A DNA stretch of 64,000 nucleotides from Oceanospirillum sp048268485 (lineage in GTDB: Bacteria; Pseudomonadota; Gammaproteobacteria; Pseudomonadales; Halomonadaceae). The DNA is taken from contig JBLWVL010000017.1 in assembly GCA_048268485.1 (NCBI GenBank), forward strand, positions 7,009 to 71,008. Direction: 5' to 3'. How positions within the stretch are numbered: the stretch's first letter is position 1; each line of letters begins with the position of its first letter. The notes under the pieces were generated by a model, which saw nothing but the letters and a program-made list of their open reading frames with translations, searched no databases and was not told where the DNA came from. Positions 9,430-17,400 of the stretch are shown here, piece after piece. A program made the position numbers and the translations under genes.

Positions 9430-9717
9430 GTGATTGTTCGCTGGCAAAACGAACATGATTACTGTCTGGTTCATATCCATCAGGATATGTTCGGCGACTG
9501 GCTGCTAACGAAAGCCTGGGGACAGATAGGTACTCAGTTTGGCGGGCTTACCCACTCGCTGATGGAATCATACGAAGAAGCGGTAACTCTGATGGAGAGC
9601 ATAGGTACTGTTCAGGAAAGCCGTGGCATGAAGCGTGTACTCCAGCTGGATGACAGTGAAGAAGCCGCCGATCTCTTTTCAGATCTGATGAAAGCCGGTG
9701 AGCTGCCCACCGGCTAA
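9430..9717 (+). CDS. Small WGR-domain-like protein
   Basis: About 95 aa. The core GDWLLTKAWGQIGTQFGG followed by SLMESYEEAVTLMESI matches the WGR-domain pattern (Trp-Gly-Arg region, here WGQ, then a repeating helix), a fold often found in nucleic-acid-binding proteins including MolR-like proteins and PARPs. I chose the GTG at 9430 because AGGAG lies 8 nt upstream; an in-frame ATG at 9397 has no good ribosome site. Nothing else is fused to the domain, so function is unknown. The 364-bp gap on its left (9066-9429) shows no further gene or clear signal. Confidence 0.6.
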   Translation: MIVRWQNEHDYCLVHIHQDMFGDWLLTKAWGQIGTQFGGLTHSLMESYEEAVTLMESIGTVQESRGMKRVLQLDDSEEAADLFSDLMKAGELPTG

Positions 9718-9758
9718 AACAGCGCTTAATATCTGTAAAAGAATATCCGTAAAAAGTA

Positions 9759-10010
9759 TTATGCTTTTGCCAGTAACAGATAATTTTCTGCAGCAACACG
9801 ATCAAAAGGCCACCCTAATTCTTCTTCCTGCCCCTCCAGATGAATCACCGGAATACGAATACCGTATTGTTCAACTAACGATTCTGACTCGCTAATCTCT
9901 ACCAGCTGCAACGTGATACCTTTCTCCAGCACCAGCGGATGCACAATTGCCAGAGCTTGCTCGCACAGATGGCACCCCAGTGTGGTATAGAGATTTAAAA
10001 TCTGACTCAT
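9759..10010 (-). CDS. Glutaredoxin-family protein (DUF836)
   Basis: 83 aa thioredoxin-fold protein with a CxxC site in TTLGCHLCEQA, a cis-proline loop (RIPVIHL) and a C-terminal helix (WPFDRVAAENYLLL). The family is annotated as glutaredoxin-like DUF836; likely a small cytosolic disulfide or redox partner. It lies upstream of rlmKL on the same strand with a 76-bp spacer, so co-transcription is possible but functional linkage is not evident. Confidence 0.85.
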   Translation of the reverse strand: MSQILNLYTTLGCHLCEQALAIVHPLVLEKGITLQLVEISESESLVEQYGIRIPVIHLEGQEEELGWPFDRVAAENYLLLAKA

Positions 10011-10042
10011 CGCTGTCTCACTCTAAAATTTATTCTGAAGGC

Positions 10043-10068
10043 AAACAGCCTGCAAAAGCAGGTTGTTT
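10043..10068. other. Hairpin between glutaredoxin-like gene and rlmKL
   Basis: An 11-bp stem (AAACAGCCTGC / GCAGGTTGTTT) with an AAAA loop lies 18 bp past the rlmKL stop. A T-run follows on the plus side only, so its direction as a terminator is unclear; it may end rlmKL transcripts weakly. Confidence 0.4.
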
Positions 10069-10086
10069 ACCCTTTTTCATTATTTA

Positions 10087-12270
10087 TCAGTCGAAATAAC
10101 GAATCTCAAAACAGTGGTGAATTTTAGGGTTACGGGCAAAATCCACAGGCACCGACTCTTTCGAGATATCCTGCACATCAAACGCCTCCAGAATAGAGTC
10201 ATCCATTTTAAAACTGCGCAGATTATTGGAGAAAATCAAAGCACCGCCGGGGGCCAGCACACGCATCGCATGGCGAATCATACGGGCGTGATCTCTCTGA
10301 ATATCCAGCACATCCTTCATCCGCTTGGAGTTGGAGAACGTCGGCGGGTCCATAAAGATCAGATCAAACAGCCGCATATTTTCCTGCAGCCATTGCGTGC
10401 AATCTGCCTGAATAAATTCATGCTCTTCACCGTAAAAACCGTTCAGGCGCATGTTCTTCTTGCCCCATTCCAGATAGGTGTTAGACAGATCCACACTCAC
10501 GGTGCTGCGAGCGCCGCCCACAGCAGCATGAACCGTAGCCGTTGCGGTATAACAGAACAGGTTCAGAACACGCAGATCTTTTGACTGCTCGCCGATATAA
10601 GTCCGGACCGGGCGGTGATCCAGAAAAAGTCCGGTATCCAGGTAATCATCCAGGTTGACCAGTAACTTACATCGCCCCTCGGTGACCGTCATCATCTCGC
10701 GCTTCTTATCCATTTTCTCGTACTGAGCACGACCGGATTGCCGCTTGCGCTGTTTCAGGTGAATATTGGACGGACTGATATCAAAAACAGCCGGCAGTAC
10801 CTGAATCACATCCATCAGGCGGCGCTCCGCCTTGGCCGGATCGATCGTCTTAGGGGGAGCATATTCCTGAACGTGCAGATGATCGCCATAAACATCCACG
10901 GCAACCGCGTATTCAGGGATATCAGAATCATAGGCGCGGTAGCACTCCGTTTGCTCTTTTTTCAGCCATTTCTTCAGGTTTTTGAGGTTTTTTCGCACCC
11001 GGTTGGCGAACATGCGTCCACCCTCACTCCAGGCTGACTCATCCATAATCAGCTCTTGGGTACTTTGAGTCGGTTTATCCGGTCGTGCCCGCTGATCGGA
11101 ATCTTCTGCCACCGCAAACAACAGCAACTTACACGGCAAGGCACCATTAAACATGTTGTATTGCTTATGGCTGCGTAGCCCCATCTTATGGCACAGATCA
11201 GCATTACCGGTAAAGACCGACACCTGCCAGCCCGGGAAAGATTCTTTCAGCCGGTCACCCAGATGCCGATACAGGTGAATCAGTGATGGCATATCACTGA
11301 TCCGCTCACCGTAAGGTGGGTTTGTCGCTACAAGGCCAGGTTCCAGGTTGCCGGCATGAGTTGGCTGAACAAAATAAGCCAACTCCTTTTTCGTAACATT
11401 AACGATTTTATCCAGACCAGCACGACGGATATTTTTCTGAGCAGCCACAAGAGCCTTGCCACTGGCATCATACCCGTAAATCAGGCCATCCCAACGCTTG
11501 CGCCCGATGGATGCCCGGGCTTCTGCTTCATGCTCAACTTCGCGCCATAAATCAAAATCATGCTGCTTCCAGGTAAAGAAGCCAAAGTGGCTGCGATTTA
11601 ACCCCGGAGCCTGGTCCATTGCCATCAACGCCGCCTCAATCAGCAAAGTACCGGAACCACACATCGGATCGATCAGAGGCCTCCCCTCTTTCGCCAGCTC
11701 AGGCCAGCCGGAGCGGATCAGAATCGCCGCAGCCAGATTCTCTTTCAGAGGTGCCATAGCACCGTCCAGCCGATAACCCCGCTGATGCAGACTGCTACCG
11801 GAAAGATCCAGGCTCAATACCACTTCACCACGATTCAAACGGGCATTAACCCGCATCGATGGGCGCTCTTTATCCACCGAGTGACGGTGACCGGTTTTCT
11901 CTTTCAGCTGGTCAACAATAGCGTCTTTAACGCGCTGAGCGGCAAAGTGCGTATTGCGGATCTCGCGGTTAGTACCAGAAAAGTCCACGGCCAGAGTGCC
12001 CATATCCTGCATGTGCTCCTGCCAGTTGACCCACTGAACCGTGTCATACATTTCGTCTGCTGTTTCTGACGGGCCAGTATAAAGGCGTAGCAATACCCGG
12101 TTAGCCAGACGGGACCACAAACAGAGACGATAGGCCACTTCCAATGTTGCCTGACACTCCACACCTGCTACTTTTTCCTTAACATTCTCTGCACCCAGTT
12201 CAGCACACTCCCGTGCTAACAGGCCTTCAAGGCTTTTCGGACAGGTTAAAAAAAGATCTAGTAAAGCCAT
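10087..12270 (-). CDS. rlmL: Bifunctional 23S rRNA methyltransferase RlmKL
   Basis: 727 aa, the fused gammaproteobacterial form. The N-terminal part holds a THUMP domain and an RlmL-type N2-methyltransferase (G2445) with DPMCGSGTLLIEAALMA and the catalytic NPPYGER. The C-terminal part is the RlmK N7-methyltransferase (G2069) with LNLFCYTATATVHAA and DPPTFSNSKRM. Both SAM-binding and catalytic motifs are intact, so both modifications of 23S rRNA are expected. Position numbers follow E. coli and come from family knowledge. Confidence 0.95.
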   Translation of the reverse strand: MALLDLFLTCPKSLEGLLARECAELGAENVKEKVAGVECQATLEVAYRLCLWSRLANRVLLRLYTGPSETADEMYDTVQWVNWQEHMQDMGTLAVDFSGTNREIRNTHFAAQRVKDAIVDQLKEKTGHRHSVDKERPSMRVNARLNRGEVVLSLDLSGSSLHQRGYRLDGAMAPLKENLAAAILIRSGWPELAKEGRPLIDPMCGSGTLLIEAALMAMDQAPGLNRSHFGFFTWKQHDFDLWREVEHEAEARASIGRKRWDGLIYGYDASGKALVAAQKNIRRAGLDKIVNVTKKELAYFVQPTHAGNLEPGLVATNPPYGERISDMPSLIHLYRHLGDRLKESFPGWQVSVFTGNADLCHKMGLRSHKQYNMFNGALPCKLLLFAVAEDSDQRARPDKPTQSTQELIMDESAWSEGGRMFANRVRKNLKNLKKWLKKEQTECYRAYDSDIPEYAVAVDVYGDHLHVQEYAPPKTIDPAKAERRLMDVIQVLPAVFDISPSNIHLKQRKRQSGRAQYEKMDKKREMMTVTEGRCKLLVNLDDYLDTGLFLDHRPVRTYIGEQSKDLRVLNLFCYTATATVHAAVGGARSTVSVDLSNTYLEWGKKNMRLNGFYGEEHEFIQADCTQWLQENMRLFDLIFMDPPTFSNSKRMKDVLDIQRDHARMIRHAMRVLAPGGALIFSNNLRSFKMDDSILEAFDVQDISKESVPVDFARNPKIHHCFEIRYFD

Positions 12271-12580
12271 TATTTCCCAGCCAATTCAACAGACTAACTT
12301 TATTAGCATGTTTCGTTATTCCTGCCCCGACTAAGCAGCTACAGGATTATGAAAAAAAGGTGTTCGACAAAGTATGACAATTCCACTACAACTAATATTG
12401 TTGCTGTAGGTTTTGCGCAAACGTTGTAAAACACAGTGAACTCTAAACCCCTAAACAGGTCATTAAAAGTACAGGCTCTTAAAACCATTCATTTTAGTTT
12501 AAGAGTGTACTGCAACATCAGACCGGAGGTTAAAGAAACCTGATGTCTTTCAGATCCGATGCGATCTGATCACAGACCTG

Positions 12581-12601
12581 AAAAAAAGGCACCCCGGTGC
12601 C
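12581..12601 (-). terminator. Orphan terminator-like hairpin upstream of rmf
   Basis: GGCACC-CC-GGTGCC (12588-12601) is flanked on its left by seven A, so on the minus strand it forms a short GC stem followed by a U7 run. No minus-strand gene ends here. The rest of the 12271-12721 gap contains inverted repeats (for example AGGTT-N5-AACCT within 12525-12542) but no protein gene. It could end an unannotated RNA or form part of the rmf leader. Confidence 0.45.
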
Positions 12602-12721
12602 ACAGGACTTTACATTTAGGGAGTGTTTGTCAGAGGCCTAAAAATACCGGCCCGCCGTAAAAGCTCAACAAAAAACGGTGACCCGACAAACTCCGCAGAT
12701 AGTTACGAGGCGTTACTCACT

Positions 12722-12931
12722 ATGAAAAGACAAAAAAGAGACCCAGCCCAACGATCTTTTTTACGTGGTTACCAAGCAGGCGTATCCGGGAAATCCCGGG
12801 ATTTATGCCCAAACAGTAACATTGATGCCCGGCAATACTGGATGAGCGGATGGCGAGAAGGCCGCGCAGATTCGTGGGCGGGTATGACTGGTGTCTCCGG
12901 AATCCACAAGAATCCGACCGTACTGCCTTAG
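12722..12931 (+). CDS. rmf: Ribosome modulation factor
   Basis: 69 aa. The start MKRQKRDPAQRSFLRGYQAG is followed by SGKSRDLCP and the WMSGWREGRADSW segment, a close match to RMF, which turns 70S ribosomes into inactive 100S dimers in stationary phase. E. coli RMF is 55 aa; this one has a 14-residue tail (MTGVSGIHKNPTVLP). A frame extends upstream to 12623, but the family start fits the ATG at 12722, preceded by ACGAGG. It has its own terminator downstream and a long untranslated upstream region, as expected for growth-phase control. Confidence 0.92.
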   Translation: MKRQKRDPAQRSFLRGYQAGVSGKSRDLCPNSNIDARQYWMSGWREGRADSWAGMTGVSGIHKNPTVLP

Positions 12932-13002
12932 ACTGAAGCTATCTGGCAGCTTACCGGCTGGTCAGAGTTAAAGCGACATTGTCCATACCAGAATAACTCT
13001 AA

Positions 13003-13025
13003 GGCTCGCAACTGCGAGCCTTTTT
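13003..13025 (+). terminator. Rho-independent terminator of rmf
   Basis: Perfect 7-bp stem GGCTCGC / GCGAGCC with AACT loop followed by TTTTT, 71 bp after the rmf stop. Confidence 0.9.
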
Positions 13026-13088
13026 AGTACTTTTCTGAAGTGCATTCCAGCCCTGAAATACCCCAACCCTGAAGTGCACCTCACCAGC

Positions 13089-14123
13089 TTAAGACTTACG
13101 GGATATCTGCAAAGCTGCAACCGCTTCAGCGACTTCTTTCACCAGTTTAGGCCCCTGATAGATAAACCCTGTATACACCTGCACCAAGCTGGCACCTGCT
13201 TCTATTTTTTCGCAGGCGGCTTCAGCACAATCAATACCGCCTACCCCAATAATTGGCAACTCACCTTTCAAAGTCTCAGCAAGAACTCTGATCACATGGG
13301 TAGACTTATCACGCACCGGTTTACCACTCAAACCACCTGTTTCATCGGCATTGTCCAGCCCAAGAACAGCATCACGATCCAGAGTGGTGTTGGTCGCAAT
13401 CACCGCATCCATCTTCTGATTACGAATATTATTCGCCACCAGACGAATCTCTTCATCACTCATATCCGGTGCAATTTTCACCGCAATGGGTACATAACGT
13501 TGATGTTGCTCCGCTAAGCGCGTCTGCTCCTCTTTCAGCGCACGAAGTAGCGCTTCCAGCGTTTCACCAAACTGAAGGGTACGCAGCCCCGGAGTATTCG
13601 GAGATGAGATATTAACCGTCACATAGTCCGCATGCGGGTAAACTTCCTTCAGGCAGTACAGGTAATCTTTTTCAGCATCGTCCACAGAGGTGGTCAGGTT
13701 CTTACCGATATTGATACCAATGATGCCCTGAAATTTGCGCCGCTTAACCTGCTCAACCAGATGGTGCACACCTTTGTTGTTGAAGCCCATCCGATTGATG
13801 ATGGCTTCTTTTTCCGGGATACGGAACAAACGAGGCTTGTCGTTACCTGGCTGAGGCTTAGGTGTTACGGTCCCCACCTCAACAAAACCAAAACCCAGTG
13901 CACCCAGAGCATCCAGATAGTCCGCATTTTTATCTAAGCCTGCAGCCATCCCCACTGCGTTTGGGAACTTAATCCCCATCACTTCAACCGGCGCATTTAC
14001 CGGCTTTGCCACAAACGGCGATAAAACACCCAGACGATTGGCGGCATTCAGGCCATCCAAAGCCAGTTCATGGGCCGTTTCACCAGAAAAACGGAACAGA
14101 ATATTGCGCGCTAAACCGTACAT
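13089..14123 (-). CDS. pyrD: Dihydroorotate dehydrogenase (quinone), class 2
   Basis: 344 aa. It oxidises dihydroorotate to orotate in pyrimidine synthesis, passing electrons to quinone at the inner membrane. Class 2 features: N-terminal amphipathic helix (MYGLARNILFRFSGETAHEL), FPNAVGMAAGLDKNA, NRMGFNNKG, the active-site serine region TVNISSPNTPGLR, and FMN/phosphate loops GGLSGKPV and IGVGGIDCAE. It ends LQISRKS. It lies alone between the rmf terminator and the DUF2835 gene. Confidence 0.96.
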   Translation of the reverse strand: MYGLARNILFRFSGETAHELALDGLNAANRLGVLSPFVAKPVNAPVEVMGIKFPNAVGMAAGLDKNADYLDALGALGFGFVEVGTVTPKPQPGNDKPRLFRIPEKEAIINRMGFNNKGVHHLVEQVKRRKFQGIIGINIGKNLTTSVDDAEKDYLYCLKEVYPHADYVTVNISSPNTPGLRTLQFGETLEALLRALKEEQTRLAEQHQRYVPIAVKIAPDMSDEEIRLVANNIRNQKMDAVIATNTTLDRDAVLGLDNADETGGLSGKPVRDKSTHVIRVLAETLKGELPIIGVGGIDCAEAACEKIEAGASLVQVYTGFIYQGPKLVKEVAEAVAALQISRKS

Positions 14124-14238
14124 GACAGGACTCCCGAAAGCGATACATCAAAGCAGATGGTAAACGGCGAAATTATACGCTGACAGCACCGTAAAAGCAT
14201 TAACCGCAAAAACGGAATGTAAAACACTCCGACAATAA

Positions 14239-14266
14239 AAAGGGCAGCCCCTTCAGGCTACCCTTT
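14239..14266 (-). terminator. Terminator overlapping the end of the DUF2835 gene
   Basis: On the minus-strand RNA AAAGGGUAGCC pairs with GGCUGCCCUUU (one U-G pair) around a 6-nt loop, followed by U-rich sequence. The DUF2835 stop codon (14253-14255) lies inside the hairpin. Confidence 0.8.
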
Positions 14267-14474
14267 CTATACTCTGGAATTTATTACCGGCTCCAAACCT
14301 GACCCTGAACACCCCCTGAACGCCCTTATGGGTAACAAACTGACGCAACACAGAGGCGGGCAACTGCACCCGCCTGCCGAGGGTATCGTAGGCGATTACA
14401 CCAGAGGCATATCCCCGGTAATACTCCAGATATTTTTCAGCACTTAGGCTGAGTGAGATGATAACTTCCTGCAT
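14253..14474 (-). CDS. DUF2835 family protein
   Basis: 73 aa starting MQEVIISLSLSAEKYLEYYRG and containing GRRVQLPASVLRQFVTHKGVQG and FRVRF, the conserved core of DUF2835, a small uncharacterised gammaproteobacterial family. The ATG at 14474 fits the family start; the longer frame overlaps gdhB. It starts 10 bp after the gdhB stop and its own stop lies in the shared terminator, so it is the tail gene of a gdhB operon. No function is known to me. Confidence 0.82.
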   Translation of the reverse strand: MQEVIISLSLSAEKYLEYYRGYASGVIAYDTLGRRVQLPASVLRQFVTHKGVQGVFRVRFGAGNKFQSIERVA

Positions 14475-14484
14475 AAAGCATATT

Positions 14485-17400
14485 TTATGCTTCCATCTGC
14501 ATCTGTGCCAAGTCAAAAAGCTCACGCATGGCCACAGAGTAGATCGGGAAGTCAGCTTTGTTGCCACTATCGATCTCCTGCAGAATCGTCTGCCAACGGT
14601 TCACCTGATGCTGGTGACGAGTCATCCACTGAGTAACCCGACCTTCAACCTCAAGAGCACCATCTTCCATCTGCAACACACTGATGGCCAGCGCCCGGCT
14701 TTGCCAATCAAGATCATCACGGAAGGTCTCACGCGCCAGCGCCTCCCAGCTATCGTGGACATCCAGCTGAGTGATCTTCTGACTGATCCACTGCAGATCC
14801 AGCTGATGCCCAAGCTCGAAGTAAACTTCGGCCACACGTTGTAGTTTCTCACCGGTTGCGCGTTCTGCTTCAACAATGCCCAACAGAGAGTACAGACCTG
14901 ACGTTGCCGCAACCTGATCGGCCAGTGCTTCAGGAACCCCCTTGCTAATCAGATCTTCGCGACGCTTACTCCAGTTTTCCAACTGAGCACCGCGCAGACG
15001 CTCGCCAATACCTTCACTCAGCATACGAACTTTTGGCTCATATAACTCAATCGCATCTCGAACCGGCAGATTCGCCAGATGCGGGCGCAGGAACCAACGG
15101 GTTGCCCGACGAATCAGACGCATCAGCTCCAACATCATCTCAGCCTGAACACCGCTATGAACGCGATTGTCCAGCTCTTCTATCTGACTCCACAGGTTGT
15201 GGATACCAAAGACTTCACGGGTGACCACGTATGCGCGTGCGATCTCAGCCGCTTCAGCACCGGAAGAGTCGATCAGACGATGAATAAAGGCGATACCACC
15301 GTGATCAATCAGATCATTTGCCAACTGTGTGGAAACAATCTCACGCTTCAGGCGATGGTTGTACATGGCCGGCTTGTACTTCTCCACCAGTACTTTCGGA
15401 AAAGCACGCTCTACTTCACGCTCAATAAAGCTATCGTCCGGTACTTCCGTCGCCAGCAGAGCCTGTTTCAGATCAGACTTAGCATAAGAGATCAGTACCG
15501 ACAGTTCTGCACGGGTCAGGCCTTCACCCTGATTGAAGCGCTCCAGCAGCTCATCATCCCCCGGAATAAATTCCAGCTCACGGTTAAGCTTGCCTTCGCT
15601 TTCCAACGCATTGATAAAGCGGCGGAACTGACCGATACCTTCTTTAGCCATGATCTTAGCCAAACTCAGTGCCTGAGACTGGCTGTAGTTGTTCTTAAGA
15701 ACCAGATCACCTACTTCTTCGGTCATCGCTTCCAGCAGCTGATTACGCTGCTTCTCAGTCATATCACCCTGTTCCACCAGCTCAGCCAGCAGAATCTTGA
15801 TGTTGACCTCATGGTCAGAACAGTCAACACCACCGGCGTTATCGATAAAGTCAGTGTTGGATGCACCACCGTGCAGGCCGTACTCAATACGAGCCCGCTG
15901 AGTAACCCCCAGGTTGCCGCCCTCACCCAGTACACGGGCACGCATCTCATTGCCATTGATCCGCAAACTGTCATTTGCTTTATCACCTGCATCCGCGTGA
16001 GATTCAGAACTCGCTTTAATATAGGTGCCAATACCACCATTCCAGATCAGATCAACAGGCGCTTTCAACACAGCCGAGATCAGGTCATTTGGCGACAAAT
16101 GATCCTCTTTAATATCAAAGCGTGCTTTCATCTGCGGTGTAATCACGATGGACTTCGCTGAACGGGAGAAAATACCACCGCCTTCAGAGATCAGTTTCGC
16201 ATTGTAGTCAGCCCAGCTGGAGCGTGGCAGATTGAAGAGTCGCTGACGCTCACGGAAACTGCTCAGCGCATCGGGGTTCGGGTCAACAAAGATGTGCAGA
16301 TGGTTAAAGGCACAGACCAGCTGAATGTGTTCCGACAGCAGCATACCGTTACCGAATACATCACCGCTCATATCACCGATACCCACAACGGTGAAATCTT
16401 CACTCTGAACATCATGACCAAATTCACGGAAGTGACGCTGTACAGAAACCCAGGCACCACGGGCTGTAATACCCATTTTCTTATGGTCGTAACCGTTAGC
16501 ACCACCGGATGCGAACGCATCTTTCAACCAGAAGCCATGCTCCAGAGAGATGCTATTCGCGATATCGGAGAAGGTCGCCGTCCCCTTATCTGCCGCAACA
16601 ACCAGGTACGGATCATCTTCATCGTGACGCACAACCTGCTTTGGTGGAACCACTTCACCTTCAACCAGGTTATCAGTGATATCCAACAGAGCGTTGATGA
16701 AAATTTTATAACAGGCGATACCTTCCTGAAGGATATCATCTCGGTCTCCGCTTGCAGGAGGACACTTACTAACAAAGCCACCTTTCGCACCAACCGGTAC
16801 GATGACAGAGTTTTTAACCTGTTGCGCCTTAACCAGGCCCAATACTTCAGTGCGGAAGTCTTCATGGCGATCAGACCAGCGCAAACCACCGCGGGCTACT
16901 TTTCCGCCTCGCAGGTGAACACCTTCCACCCGTGGAGAGTAAACAAAGATTTCGAACATAGGCCGCGGCAGAGGGACATCCGGAATTTTCTTGGTGTCCA
17001 GTTTGAAGGAAACGTAAGACTTAATTCCCCCTTCGCTATCCAGCTGGTAGAAATTGGTTCGCAGAGTCGCCAACATCAGCTGCATATACCGACGAAGAAT
17101 CATATCTTCCGTCAGAGACTGAACCTGGTCCAGCGCCTCCGTAATACGGCCAATCAAGGCCTCTTCAGTTCCCTCTGTGTAATTTGCACCCGGATCAAAG
17201 CGCAGACTGAACAACTCAAGCAGCATACTGGTGATACCCGCATGATTACCCAGTGTTGTTGCGATATAACTCTGCCCGAAGCTAAAGCGAATCTGCTTCA
17301 TATATTTGGCATAAGCACGCAAAACGGTAACCTGACGCCAGTTCAGGCGAGATGTCAGCACCAGGCGATTGAAGCTGTCATTTTCAGCAGAACCGTTCCA

